Positions 42,650-54,700 of a DNA stretch of 64,000 bases are shown here, piece by piece (position 1 is the first letter of the stretch; each line of letters begins with the position of its first letter). Source of the DNA: Ascaphus truei (taxonomy: Eukaryota; Chordata; Amphibia; Anura; Ascaphidae); the NCBI GenBank assembly GCA_036426205.1, contig CM071571.1, positions 117,353,706 to 117,417,705 on the forward strand. Reading direction: 5' to 3'. The notes beneath the pieces are model-generated. The model was not told the origin of the DNA, did not search any database, and saw nothing but the letters and a program-made list of their open reading frames with translations. The translations under genes and the position numbers were made by a program.

Positions 42650-43040
42650 TTATCTTAAAATAAAAATACCGCTTGTGAGCACATTCACGTTTCAGACAGG
42701 TTTGTAAACCTGCTATTCACCATAACAATGCCATGCAAATGTGCACTTTTTTTCTGGTTCATTTTTTCATGGACCCCTATAAGCTTATAAACCAGAAAAA
42801 ACTGAAGCGCAAATATACACTTATATATTAAAATTCAAATGTTACTTTATATAATAAAGGATGAAAACCATATACAGCATGTGGTAATCAAAAATTAATA
42901 ATATGTGTGTCTTTATTTATACAGTATAGCGTCATTAATGTACATACTGTAGCACTTCACAGCAGTAATACACGTGAGAAGCATATACAGTCCTTTGGAG
43001 ATAGTGCAGCTCCTAGATAGGACTCAATCCAAGTCCAAGA
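42650..43040. repeat. Partial hammerhead-family repeat and AT-rich DNA
   Basis: ataccgcttgtgagcacattcac and agacaggttt (42667-42705) match the module at 43845-43880 and 49240-49275. It lacks the ribozyme end. The remainder is AT-rich. Confidence 0.5.
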
Positions 43041-43104
43041 TAGAATAACGACACTGGTTCCAGAGCGCAAATTAATACAAGGAAATGCATATGAAAAAGG
43101 CAAA

Positions 43105-43560
43105 CTTAAACCCCCTCAGGAAGCTCGAGGAGAGTGAAACGCATAGGGTGTAGCTGGCATTGGAGAGTCCTGCTGTGTTCGGAACCACTTTCAGCCGAGA
43201 TTTGGTTCCTCATTCCTGGTTGGTGACATCAGCAGGAAACGGCTGTGGCAGCGGGATCATCGGTGGGACAGGGAGTGCTGCTTGTGTTCCGGATACTGAC
43301 CTAGGGTGGTCTCAACGCCTTTAATACTACTTGGCTTGTGAGTGAAATACTGTATTGATTTGAATCTTAAAGCAATCTGAACCATTGTTGCCATTTCCTC
43401 ATCTTGTCCTGACGGATGTCTGACGAGGGTGCCCAGATTATCTGATGAGTTGGTCACTCTAAATAACTACACCGCTTGAATCACTCACGGAATATGTGAA
43501 TGGGATATCGATTTACTTAATTTTTCAACATCTGTTTCTATTGTGTTGCACTATTTTTTT
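43105..43560 (+). mobile_element. Probable Penelope-type 3' end
   Basis: A GC-richer tail follows a hammerhead-like motif, in the arrangement seen at 8.8 and 63.7 kb. It runs into T-rich sequence near 43500-43570. No coding part is attached. Confidence 0.4.
43111..43150 (+). ncRNA. Hammerhead-like motif, degenerate
   Basis: CCC, CTCAGGA (43115-43121, core G5 changed to C), extra A, stem II GCTC/GAGT with loop gaggaga or similar, GAAA (43136-43139), CGCATA, GGGTG. Stem I CCC/GGG remains. The core change predicts an inactive ribozyme. Confidence 0.5.
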
Positions 43561-43599
43561 TATTTTGCATGTCCTTGGATTTATTTGTGCTTTGGAACT

Positions 43600-43930
43600 T
43601 GTGTCCCTTTAAGATTATGCCTGCCATATTACACAGCGTTTTAGCACAACCTGGGTTAAAGTGCATAGCCAGTAAACCTACTCACAGCTCGCTTTTTCAA
43701 TCTTTTGGGTCTCATCAGTTTGAAGTTGGTTACTGGCTTTGCAATGTGAAGCTGGGAATGGCTACAACCAAACACAAAATAAGTAATTGTGAGAAACAAA
43801 GTGAAAAAAAAAACTCCCCCATACAGTTTACAGTAAAAAACAAATACCACTTGTGAGCACATTGACATGTCTCCAACAGCTCTGCAAACCCCATTATCTC
43901 TTAGCATATAGCAGCCAGGAATTCTGTTTT
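43600..43930 (-). repeat. Hammerhead-family repeat with decayed ribozyme
   Basis: Two half-modules are present: 43690-43735, containing the minus-strand CTGATGAGACCC at 43707-43718, and 43845-43925, containing cttgtgagcacattgacatgtctc. After CTGATGA the stem II partner reads GATT, then GAAAAA. Stem I strands (TTCAAA against TGTGAG) no longer pair, and no GTC follows at the right distance. It is a degenerate relative of the intact copy at 49483-49523. Confidence 0.55.
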
Positions 43931-44900
43931 TTTCCAGTAGAAGGTGTCAAGCCATGCACAAAAATCCTGGTGTAAACAACTGTTTCTTTATATATCAAAT
44001 ATGAATTTTTACTCGTTTATGGCAGAAACCGTGCACCAAAGACTAGATGGGTACATCCTCCTTGAAGCATGAATAGCACGTTATCAGCCACTTTTTGTTA
44101 AATGACACAAAAGATGATGCTTGAATTGTTATATTCTTATCTCATTCCGTCAACTGCCCAGGAGATAGAGAGAAAAAAACCTTAAACATTCATCCAGGGA
44201 TACCATTGTGCAGATATCGAAAACCCATTCAGTATAACTATCAATAAACAGACTGGACACTGAAAGCCTACTGTGCTATAGTCTAATATTTTGAAAGTCT
44301 GTATTCCTGATTCCAAGAAAATACAATGCTTAAAATGTCACAACTGAAATATCCCCCCATAGTTCAACCTACTCAAGTGAAAATACAAATTGCCTCCCGT
44401 TCTCCAATTGGTTCCTCCACTTACAGTCTTATAATGTGTTTGCTTATATTAAATATTTTCTACACAGAAAACAATATTGAAATAAAATATCCCATGATTT
44501 AATCAACATTTACATGTTTGACATTAAACCAATAAGGTTTCTGTTAGTGTTAAATGAGGTATTTAAAGGTATTGTTCCACCTGTTTCCCCCTCACTTTTT
44601 GACAGCTATAGAGATGATAATAAGCTAAGATAAACATTGGCAATGGCATTGATCTGAATATTTCAAGCCACAGGTACAGTCCTTTCAAATCAAATGCTTT
44701 AGCACAAACTATAGCAGACAGGGCTGGGAAGATATTTACTAGACAGATAATATACGCTTTGGATAATTTTGGGGTAGTGATGCACACGTGTGTAATATGT
44801 TATAAAATGTATAATTCCAAGTCTAAATCTTTAACTCATACTCCACTTCATGTATCCCCAGTATACAAATGTATTCCTTCTCTCCATGTAATGCTGGAAA
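43931..44900. other. AT-rich sequence without recognisable features
   Basis: No repeat family or credible frame was identified. Confidence 0.45.
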
Positions 44901-44904
44901 ATCT

Positions 44905-45650
44905 GCAGCCTTTATTTATTTATTTATAAAATGTTTTACCAGGAAGTAATACATTGAGAGTTACCTCTCGTTTTCAAGTATGTCCGGGCATAGAGTTATG
45001 ATGACAAATAATACATGGTTACAAATACATAGTTACATAAGTGAACAGGGTTATACATTATATATAAGACATTGCATGCACAGTTAAAGATCATATATAT
45101 TATAGGCGTATGTACTGTAACAGTTACAGACCAGATTAAAATGTGAGACAGCCTTAGTTTTGAAAGAACTTTGACTGGTGGTGGCTGTGAGAGTCTCCGG
45201 TAGATTGTTCCAGTTTTGGGGTGCATGGTAAGAGAAGTAGGAGCGGCGGAGACTTTGCTGAACCTTGGGACCATGAACAGTCTTTTGGAGTCAGATCTCA
45301 GCTGATAAGTGCAGCATGTGGTAGGGGTGAGGATCGTGTTCAGATACGGGGGTAGCTTACCCAGAAAGTATTTGAAGGCAAGACAGGAAAGATGAACTTT
45401 ATGCCTAGACTCAAGTGATGACAAATCTAGTTCTTTGAGCATTTCACATTGATGTGTGTTGTACAGTAGTTGCATTGGAGAACGAAACAGCATATTGAAT
45501 TGTAGAGGGTATCAAGTTTGCTATGGTGAGGTTTGGGGTGCTAAGGTGAGTTTGGGGTGCCGAGCCGTATACTATGTCCCCATAGTTGATAATTGGCATT
45601 AGCATCTGCTGTGCGATACGCTTTCTGACCAGCAGACTTAGGGAGGATTT
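44905..45650 (-). pseudogene. CR1/L2-like LINE, C-terminal ORF2 and 3' end
   Basis: The minus-strand frame 45493-44996 encodes the post-RT region (MQLLYNTHQCEMLKELDLSS, LSCLAFKYFLGKLPPYLN, TYQLRSDSKRLFMVPRF). A frame change follows, then WNNLPETLT-type sequence in another frame near 45190. This order fits the end of CR1/L2-like ORF2. The 3' UTR ends in a TTTATTTATTTATAAA-type tail (plus strand 44911 on), i.e. short ATAA repeats on the minus strand. The block may be the detached 3' part of the minus-strand LINE at 51-62 kb. Confidence 0.75.
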
Positions 45651-46106
45651 ACATAGGTGCCAGGATACCTTTATATCTACCTTATCCTGTGTCTACCTTC
45701 TTTGTTGGTTCTTGATTGGGAGGGATATACTGATTTGATTATGAATCTCCAAGTGAAGGAATTAATCTTCAAGTTAAAAACCTTTAACCTTTCACTTCCC
45801 TTAGTTCAGATTAGACCTAGATGGCATTTCACTTGTTAATGTTCTTTTGATACCCCCGTGTGGTTTGAATAGTGCCAACAAACACCACTTGCTGGGCTAT
45901 AAGTAATTTTGTTACCTAAAATCCAACATCAAAATGTGGAATAATTAGCAAATAAAGGAGCCTTCTTTTCTCTGCTTGTCCAGGAATGTTACTACTGTAG
46001 TTTTATGATGCTTACAGATTGTATATCAATTATAGCACAAGAGACTTGCATCAATGATTAAGGAACCACAGCAATTGGTGCTGTCACTTTAGCACAACTG
46101 TGAATA

Positions 46107-46502
46107 CACTGGCGACACACTTTATTCGAGCTCGGCTAGTCCCACGAATTCGGGTATACCCGGGTGTATTGAGGTTTGTGACTGTTTTCTGCCCGAGTGC
46201 ATTGAGTTATTTTCCGGCAGGGATTGAAGCATTTTATTCCCGTTGGCTGCAATACTGCACAGTATATATATATATACTGCATTACAATTCAGGAATTTAT
46301 GCCATCTGGTAGACACGCGAAGCATTGCAGCCTATTAAATCCTAATCATTATCATTTAACAGATCAGCCGCCCATCAGCCAGGCATGAACCCAGGCTGGG
46401 AAGGCAAATGCAACGGGGCTTGTCAGAGGTGAGGAGCGGCGCATTCCAGGTATCTGCCAGGTACATACCGGGTATTTGCTCGAATAAAGTGTGTCGGTGC
46501 AG
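46107..46502. mobile_element. MITE with TA target, copy A
   Basis: The left TIR has gcgacacactttattcgagc and the right TIR has gctcgaataaagtgtgtcgg. TA flanks both sides. The element is 396 bp with no coding capacity. Near the centre tatatatatactgc lies in a local palindrome. Confidence 0.75.
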
Positions 46503-46838
46503 TATATGAAAAAAATGACTGAATGTATGAATTTCGGCATAACACGTGTAAATGTGAGCTACAATTAGTGTTTGAGACGTATATTTATCCTAGATAATTT
46601 GCTGCTACTTTTAGGTAACAAAAATGCTGGTTTAGCTGAATACGTTATAGAGAATGTTTATTTATTGTAACGTTACAATTACCAACGCTCATCATTTTAA
46701 AAGCCTTGTGGATTTATATAAAACATCCTGTGTTGCTTTGGTTTCTGTTTAAAAAAATATATATATACAGCTAAACCCCGTTATAACGCGCCTCGTTATA
46801 CCGCGATTCGGTTATAACGCGGTTTTCCCGTGGCTCCC

Positions 46839-46873
<35 letters not shown>

Positions 46874-46905
46874 AAAAAAAAAATTTTTTTTTCATTTTTT
46901 TTTTT

Positions 46906-47260
46906 TGCACACTGCACACACTGCACACACTGCACACACTCACTGCACACACACTGCTCATTGCTCACACTGCCACACTGCACACACACTGCACACTGCA
47001 TACACACTGCTCATTGCTCACACTGACACACTGCACACACACTGCACACTGCACACACACTGCTCATTGCTCACACTGCACACACTGACACACTGCACAC
47101 ACACTGCACACTGCACACACACTGCTCATTGGACACACTGCACACACACTGCACACTGCACACACACTGCTCATTGCTCACACTGCACACACTGACACAC
47201 TGCACACACACTGTACACTGCACACACACTCCTCATTGCTCACACTTACACACACTTACA
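46906..47260. repeat. cacactgcacacactg satellite, unit about 60 bp
   Basis: The units contain cactgcacactgcacacac and actgctcattgctcacac. Five to six copies are present. His/Thr-rich translations of this array are not genes. Confidence 0.9.
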
Positions 47261-49020
47261 CACACTTACATACACTTAGACACTCACAGACACTCAACAA
47301 ACTTTTTACACACACATTACCACATTACACATCCACCTCACACACCATCACCTAATTTGACCACCGTTTCGAACCAACACTCCACACACCCCCAATTTTA
47401 CTCCATCACTAAACCCCCCATTTTATACCACTTTCACACCACCCATCAATTTCTCTCCCCCTATCATAGACCACACTCACTACAAACACACACTCTCTCC
47501 ATATTGCTACCCCCTCTTTCCACCAGACGCGGCGCCTCTTTTGCTCTGTTTCCTGCGCTTTCTCCTTTCCCCCCCCCCATGGCTCGCGGAATCTGACGCG
47601 TTCACAAGCGGCATTTTTCCTTGTTATGACACCCATCACGCCCCACATAATTCCCATTTCAGCTCCCCTATTATCCCCCCCTTACTCAAGCTGCCATGCG
47701 TCCCAGCTTTTCGCGCTTCTCATGAGAGCCAGGGAACCCCCAGCTGGTCGGGGTTGAGAATGATTTAGAAATCCTAGAACACCACACCCGTCCTCCCCCC
47801 CCCACGCGTACAAACTTCCGTGCAGCCGAGAGGCGATTTTAAATCTAGTGCGAGTGTATTTCCCCCCCACCGTCCCGGATGAACTTTGAGGGATTACATC
47901 CACCGATCCACCACTCTTTACCTGAATCCCCAGTCGGCTTACTGGTTCCTACCCCGCACCTTTTCTTTTCGCACCCCTTTTCTCTCCTCCCATAACCCCC
48001 CGCCCGTGTCTAGGCATTCTTCCCGTGTTTGGTTGACACCGGCGGGAACGATCCTAGCCCGCCTCGGATCTATCGCTTTGATCGGGCTACCCAATCCTCC
48101 TTTGCCTTTCCTCATCCTCACCTCCCTTTTATTTTCTGGTGAATAGAGGCCTACCTCCCCACTCCTCCATTCTTTTTCACTTTGTAATCAATCGGTTTTT
48201 TGTCTTTGCGCTCTTTTTGGACAGGGGGGTTCCCAAGAGGGCCTTTTTCGATAAGCGATCCCGGGACACACCCCACCGTTATCCCCTTTCTAACAGCACT
48301 CCATACTCCCCCCGCTACAATCGCCCGTGCTTTCCTCCACTCAGGTGATTTATAACTCCCGTTTGTGGTTGTGAATGGTCGGGACTTGCAACTTAGCGTT
48401 TGCTTGCCGCTGAAAAGTTGCTTCTCCATTTTCTTCTTTGGTGGTAATAGACACCGCTAAACATCATAATGACCCTGCCACCGGACCAATTTTTTTCCCC
48501 TCGTTAATTTGTGTTACCTATTGCACCCCACTTTTTTTTGCGCGATACTTTTTCCTTACCCGTCTCTTTTTTTCATTTTTCATTTTCTCCCCCTCTATTT
48601 TTCTCCTTCTTCTTTCTCTTAACCTTTTCTTTCATTCCTATTTTCATAACACTTTCTTTTTTCTATCTTTTCTTTCCCTCGAGCCTGCCTAGCAGGGGGA
48701 TTCCCCCCTCCCTTTCAGTGCGTTTCACTGGACCTTGACAGGTCCACCGGCGGTGACCTTACTTTCCTCAGTATAATGTATTGCACCATACACTATTCTG
48801 CACCTGAGGCCTGTTTGTCTCCGACCCTCTCTTCTTGGTGGACAGGGGAAGCCGTCCTTGTCCCCGGAGCGGCCACGGATTCCTATCGCGCGTCTGGTGA
48901 CCACATGATTCCCCTTGCCTCATACATGAGCTTGTGTCACTTGTCGTCTCGAAGTTGATTTGGGCTATTATTCACCTTTCTCCCCTTTTGTCTGGGATTT
49001 GCAGATGACCGCGAAATGAA
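47261..49020. other. C/T-rich sequence of unclear nature inside the Tigger-like element
   Basis: G is nearly absent at 47281-47510 (about 6 in 230). The sequence is then strongly pyrimidine-rich to about 48700. Copy B has only about 600 bp here, a recognisable GC-rich minisatellite, and does not match by eye. No gene was recognised. Confidence 0.5.
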
Positions 49021-49111
49021 GGCCGCGCAGTTTTTTTTATCGCGAACCCCGTTAGTAACGCGGTGGTCTCGGGGTGGACCCCGAGACCCGCGTTATAACG
49101 GGGTTTAGCTG

Positions 49112-49172
49112 TATATATATATATTTTTTTTTATTATTATTTAAAATGTATATATATATATATATATATACA
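49112..49172. repeat. TA-rich and T-rich microsatellite block
   Basis: TA runs with ttttttattattattt form an imperfect palindrome (aaaatgtata...tatacatttt). Confidence 0.85.
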
Positions 49173-49530
49173 TTTTAAGTTATAGAAGGTGAAAAAGGCA
49201 ACAAAAAGCCTCCACCGTTTGCATATATCCAATAAAGAATATCACTTTTGAGCACATTCACATGTCTTAGACAGGTCTGCAACCCTGCCTTTCAACCATT
49301 ATCACCTAGCATACAGTGCTTCCACCAGAGCAAGGGATTCTGGGAAATGACATGCAAATGAGCACACAATGTGTGACCTTTTGCCTGGAACATCCATTCA
49401 CATGGAGCCCATTAAAGCAAATGCATCGCTGTTTACACAGCTTTTAAGTACAGCATGGGACTAGCAAAGCAAGTCAAACCATTCACAGACATGTTTCAAC
49501 CTTAATGGGTCTCATCAGTGTGACGTATAT
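49173..49530 (-). repeat. Dispersed repeat ending in a hammerhead ribozyme, copy A
   Basis: Reading on the minus strand, the unit starts at the hammerhead (49523) and runs about 350 bp. It passes through a segment shared with 14640-14790 (gcaagggattctgggaaatg, acatgcaaatgagcacac) and ends in cacttttgagcacattcaca-type sequence next to AT-rich DNA. The near repeat of acatgt-ctgtgaatg-type phrases at both ends (49258-49264 and 49481-49495) hints at a once tandem unit. It has no coding capacity. Confidence 0.65.
49483..49523 (-). ncRNA. Hammerhead ribozyme, canonical core
   Basis: Minus strand 5' to 3': stem I TCACA (49523-49519), CTGATGA (49518-49512), stem II GACC (49511-49508), loop CATTAA, stem II GGTT (49501-49498), GAAA (49497-49494), CATG, then TC (49489-49488), stem I TGTGA (49487-49483). 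Stem I is five perfect pairs. Stem II is four pairs including one G-U. Stem III is A-U and C-G around an AU loop. The cleavage triplet is GUC, with cleavage after C at 49488. Every conserved core base is present. The very short stem III suggests action as a dimer, as shown for Penelope-associated variants. Confidence 0.8.
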
Positions 49531-49539
49531 ATATATTAC

Positions 49540-51170
49540 CTTAACCCATTTCCTTGGATATTAGAAGACAAAATGGCTGCTGGGGTCAGCTTTATTCCAG
49601 CAGCCAATAAAATGTTTTTTTCCTATTGGTGATATAGAAGAGGGGCAGCGCACAGAAAAAACAAAGGGAGTCCTATTGATGACCCCACAGCCATATTGTA
49701 CATTCCAAAAAAACCACAAATATCTTGGAATCTGGGGAGTCTTTGAAAGTTGGCGAACTGCAGGTTGACTTTGAGGGACATCTCTGGTTTGGGTAATACT
49801 TAAATATCTACACATAAAAGTAAACACTGATGCTTTAAAGCTGGCTACTATTCATGAAGCAAAGCTGCTCTGGAATGTAAAATGACTGACTGCATAGAGC
49901 TGCTTTTATTGCTGTACTCCGATACTGAATGTCTGTTACTACGCAGAGCTATTTTTAATTCCCAGGGCCCTCTGCAAATCTGCCTTATCTACCTGTTTTT
50001 GTGCCCTTATAGTATTAGAGAGAAAGTATTTATAGAGAAAATGTGTAAAATGTATCTGAATAATACAGTTTGAAAAATGAAACTATACACATATGTATTA
50101 CAATTTTTTTAATCAATTCTATGAACATTCATTTAATTTAAATTAACTAATTTAATTCAAGAACATTAAACACGTGCCATTAGAAAAAAATCTCTTAAAA
50201 TATATATCTAGGAAGTTTTATTTTTGACACTAAGAATTTCTGAAAAAATGATGGCTAGGCTACCTCAATTCCATCACATATTTTCACAATCAATTTATTA
50301 GAGGAGTAAAATAAAGCATTTTGACATTTAAAATAAAATGCATGATTTAATTTAAAATATATATTTAGTATCAAGGAGAAATGAGAAAGTCTGGATTCTT
50401 AGAATTCAACACACGTGAAACCTGGGAATCAGAGCAATGTTTTCCTAGTGGCTCGAATCTCAGTGCTGGGCCTGAGCCAAAAATCCAGGAAGAACCTTCT
50501 TTTGGTTTTAACACACTCCTCACATCTTGCAATATTTCATCACCCTTCTTAAAAAGCCAGGCTTCCTTCCCCTACCACCATTCAGTAGCAGAGTACACCA
50601 ATTGGATTGGTGATGTACCATTTGTCAGTCAAATGTGACATCACCAACCTTATATGAGGCCTGTCACGTCTCATTTGACCCCAAGAAGTCATCGGATCAA
50701 CATCTCCTGGACCTATTGGAGAAGAAAGAAGAAAAGAAAGAAGAATTACTCACCGGAGACTCCTCTTCAAGTAACTGAGGATCATGGACTACTTCACATC
50801 TTGCTGGTGAGGATCATTACACTGTGGAGGCAAGAGTTGGTGCCACAGTTGCATGAGGAGGATGAATGTTCATCTCGGGAAAGGTAAGAAACACATTGAT
50901 TGTATTTTATTTAATTGAGTATTTTATTTTTAGGATGCCCTTTGACTGGTAATGTGTTTATCTATGTCTGTTTGAGAGTATAGACAACTGCATCGACTAT
51001 CAATGCATTTTTTGGCAAATGTTTTAGCTTGCTTATTCATTGCCATAGTGGCAAACCATGCCCATATTGTGGGCATGGTTTATCACTGTAACAATCAATT
51101 GGTTTATTGGCATTTTTATTTTTTTATTTAAATGTCATGTATTTTATTTAGTGGTTATTTTTCATTTTTA
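49540..51170. other. Unrecognised sequence in copy A
   Basis: About 1.6 kb. A possible dispersed repeat is at 51020-51110 (aaccatgcccatattgtggg, atcactgt, acaatcaattgg), with relatives at 56790 and 63590. Minus-strand 49827-49561 is an open frame of unknown meaning with a matching but broken one in copy B. Confidence 0.4.
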
Positions 51171-51174
51171 GCTT

Positions 51175-51710
51175 GCCCATTCATTGACATAGTGGCAATC
51201 CATGCCCAAAGATCAGAAAGGCAAGGGCTGTGTGCATATAAGATTGTCTCATCCATACATGTGCAATGAAGCTGCCTTACAAGATGTAGGTAGATCGTTG
51301 ATGAAGACTGAAAAGAGTAAAGGACCCAGAACAGATTGTGGAATACCAAAGGTATCTAACTCCAACGGTTGGGTTTAGAGCTTGGGATAGACACTTGATA
51401 GATAGGAGTGAAACCAGTTTAAAGCAGTTCCCTTATTGCAGAGCAATGAAGTTTGTTTAGCAAGATAACATGATTAACAATAACAAAAGCCTTGCAAATT
51501 CTGCACCAGTAAGTTATCCCTGTTCCATTCCACACTGGATCTCATTGCAAACATTTAGCAGGGTAGTTACTGTGAAGTATTTAGGGTAAAAGGCAGATTG
51601 GAATTGGCTAGGGAAATTTGTCTTGGTATAGTAATCACTTAATTGGGAGTGAACACATTTTCCATGACTTTGGATAGTATTGGGAGAAGAGAGATTGGTC
51701 TGTAGTTTGA
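51175..51710 (-). pseudogene. CR1/L2-like LINE reverse transcriptase core, copy A
   Basis: The minus strand shows VRQLHCTCMDETILYAHSP at about 51270-51220, corresponding to the RT catalytic Y-A-D-D region (here C-M-D-E). Upstream are FHSYLS-type sequence near 51420 and YFTVTT-type sequence near 51570. The first end, at 51700-51660, encodes LSKVMENVF in frame fragments. Degraded by frameshifts. Confidence 0.65.
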
Positions 51711-51957
51711 GGTTTGAATAGTGGCCAACAACACCACTTGCTGGGCTATAGTAATTTTGTTACCTAAAATCAACATCAAAATGTGAATAATTAGCAAATA
51801 AGGGACTTTCTTTTCTCTCTTTGTCCAGGAATGTTACTACTGTAGTTTATGATGCTTAAGATTGTAATCCATTATAGCACCAAGACTTGCATCAATGATT
51901 AAAGGATCAACCCCGCAATTGGTGCTGTCACCCTTTAGCACCCACAACTGTGATATA

Positions 51958-52360
51958 CACTGACGGCGACACACTTTATTCGAGCTCGGACTAGTCCACG
52001 AATTCGGGTATACCGGGTATTGAGGTTTGTGACTGTTTCTTTCTGCACGAGTGCATTGGTTATTTCTCCGGCAGGATTGAAGCATTTTATTCCGTTGGCC
52101 TGCAATTACGCACAGTATATATATATATACTGCTAACAATTCAGGAATTTATGCCTCTGGTAAGACACCGAAGCATTGCAGCTTATTAAATCCTAATTAA
52201 TCATGATCATTAACGATCAGCCGCCCATCAGCACCGGCATGAAACCCAGGCTGGAAGGACATGCAACGGGGACTTGTCAGCAGGTGAGGAGCGGCGCATT
52301 CCAGGTATCTGACTAGGGACATACCCGGTATTTGCCTCGAAAATAAAGTGTGTCGGGCAT
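51958..52360. mobile_element. MITE with TA target, copy B
   Basis: Same element as 46107-46502, with cgacacactttattcgagct at the left and aaataaagtgtgtcggg at the right. Several small indels. Confidence 0.7.
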
Positions 52361-52697
52361 TATATGAAAAAAATGATGAATGTATGAATTTCGCATAACA
52401 CGTGTAAATGTGAGCTTAACAATTAGTGTTTAGACGATATTTATCCTAGATATTTGTCTGCTACTTTGGTAACAAAATGCTGGTTTAGCTGAATACGTAT
52501 AGAGAATGTTTATTTTATTATTGTAACGTTCATTACAAACGCCATCATTTAAAAGCCTGTGTGTGGATTTATATAAAATCCTGTGTTGCTTGGTTTTCTG
52601 GTTTAAAAAAAAATATATACAGCTAAACCCGTTATAAACGCGCCTCGTTATACCGCGATTGGTTATAACGCGGTTTTCCCGTGGCTCCGTTTTAAAC

Positions 52698-52728
<31 letters not shown>

Positions 52729-52759
52729 AAATAAAAAATTTTTTCATTATTTTTTTTTT

Positions 52760-54190
52760 GCACACTGACCCACACTGCACACAACTGCCACCTCACTGCA
52801 CACACACTGCTCTTGTCACACTGAGCACGACTGCCACACACTGCACATGATACACACTGCTCATGCTCACACTGACACCTTGACACACACTGCACACTGC
52901 ACACACACTGCTCATTCTACCACACTGCACACACTGACACACTGCACCACACATGCAGCACTGCCTTCACACACACTGTCATTGGACACACTGACAAACA
53001 CACTGCACACTGCACAGCACAACTGCCTCATTGGACCCCACATCCACCCACTGCACAATGCACACACACTGCTAATTGCTCACACGTGCCACCATCTGAC
53101 ACACTGCACACACACTGCTCATTGTGGACCACTGCACACCAACATGCCAATGACCACACACACTGCTTCATTGCTCACACTGCACACAAACTGACACACT
53201 GCAACACATGACACAACTGCGCACCACACTGCTCATTGCTCACACTGCACACAACTGACACACTGACACATGCACAACACTGTAACACTGCACACACACT
53301 CCTCATTTGCTCACACTCACCACACTGACACACTGTCACACACACTGCCACACTGCAACACACTGCTCTTGCTCACCACTGCACACCCTGAAACACTGCA
53401 CACACACTGCCACACTGCCACACACACTGCTCATTGACGACACACTGCACACCACAACTGCACACTGCCCACAACGACTCATTGCTACCAGCACCCGCAA
53501 CACACTGCACATACACACACTAGCGTCATTGCTCACAATGCACACACGACACACTGCACACACTAGCCACACTGCCACACAACTGCTCATTGCTCACAAT
53601 GCACACCTGACACAACTGCACACCACGCACACTGCACACACACTTGCCCTCATTGGACACACTGCACACCACGCACACTGCACACACACCATTGCCACAC
53701 ATCAACTGCCAGTGCTCCACGCACAAGACACTGCCACCATGCTATTGCTCACACTGTCACACAACTGACACACTGCACACACTGACACACTGCACACACA
53801 CTGCTCATTGCTCAATATGCCGCTCCACACTAGACCACACTGCACACAAATGTACACTGACCACACACTCCTCTTTGCTCACACATGCACAACACTGACA
53901 ACACTGCCACTGCACACACTGCCATTGCCTCCACTGCACACACGGACACACTGCCAACACACACTGTAGTAACACTGACACACACACTCCTCATTGCTCA
54001 CACTTACACACACATTACACACACTTACATACATAGACACTCACAACACTCACACACAACTTACAACACACTACTACACACACTTACACACACTACACCA
54101 CACTCAGACACTTGCACACACTCACACCCCATACAACCACCCAATCACACACACACGTTTCTCTCCACATATTATACCATACCACACACA
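52760..54190. repeat. cacactgcacac satellite, copy B
   Basis: About 1.4 kb of the unit seen at 46906-47260, with many small indels. It is roughly four times longer than the copy A array. Confidence 0.85.
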
Positions 54191-54239
54191 CTCTTCACTC
54201 TACACCAGACGGGGGGTGGGGTCGGAGCAGGAGAAAGCC

Positions 54240-54700
54240 GCGACCGCACCACACCCGCTCCCCCCCTCCTCCCGCGCAGTCAGCCGGGGAGCCGCCAGGG
54301 ACAGCGGTGGGGGGAGTAAGAAACCCACCCGCTACACCCGTCCGTGCAGCAGCAGCGGGATCTGAGGTAGCGGCGACTGAGGGACATCCCCGCTCCCATC
54401 TCCTCGCTCGCGCTGTCCGCGGTGACAGGGGAAGCGGGGGAAAGAGGGACAATCCCTGCTCCTCTCCTGCCCCCGGCCTGTCACACGGTGACAGGGTGGA
54501 AGCGGGGACAGGTAGGGACATCACCCGCTCCCATCTACCTGCCCCGGTCGGCCTGTCCCACGGGTGGGAGGGGAAGCGGGCGACAGGAAGGAATCCCGAC
54601 TCCAATCTCACTGCCCCCGGGCCTGTCCCCGCTGTACAGGGGCGAGCGAGGGACAGGAGGGATGCGACGCCTTCCCGTCTCCCACTCTCCTATCCTCTTT
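54240..54700. repeat. GC-rich minisatellite, unit about 58 bp
   Basis: Units contain gggaagcggg, gacaggaaggga, ccgctcccatct and ctgcccccggcctgtc. Five or six degenerate copies. It is similar to the array at 6190-6460. Confidence 0.75.

Larger units (their letters stand above)
46768..49111. mobile_element. Tigger/pogo-like non-autonomous element, copy A
   Basis: The TIRs CAGCTAAACCCCGTTATAAC(GCG) and (CGC)GTTATAACGGGGTTTAGCTG are perfect for at least 23 bp and are flanked by TA. CAG starts, a TA target and C/G-rich inner TIRs suit the Tigger/pogo branch of Tc1/mariner. The superfamily is inferred from the ends only, since no transposase is present. The interior holds a poly-A/poly-T block, a cacactgcacac satellite and 1.5 kb of pyrimidine-rich sequence. 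Frames inside are low-complexity artefacts. Confidence 0.75.
45864..51710. repeat. 5.8-kb tandem duplication, copy A
   Basis: Begins gtttgaatagtgccaac and ends gtctgtagtttgag. It holds a TA-target MITE, a Tigger-like element, a hammerhead-bearing repeat, about 1.8 kb of unrecognised sequence and part of a LINE reverse transcriptase. Copy B follows immediately with the same order. The interior of the Tigger-like element (about 47530-49020) does not align with copy B. Confidence 0.85.

Noticed and set aside
43441..43480. ctgatgagttgg as a hammerhead core
   Set aside because: No stem II partner or GAAA follows within a plausible distance.
46905..47596. His/Thr-rich frames over cacactg repeats (also 52847-54365)
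   Set aside because: They are translations of a satellite. Opposite-strand frames are equally open.
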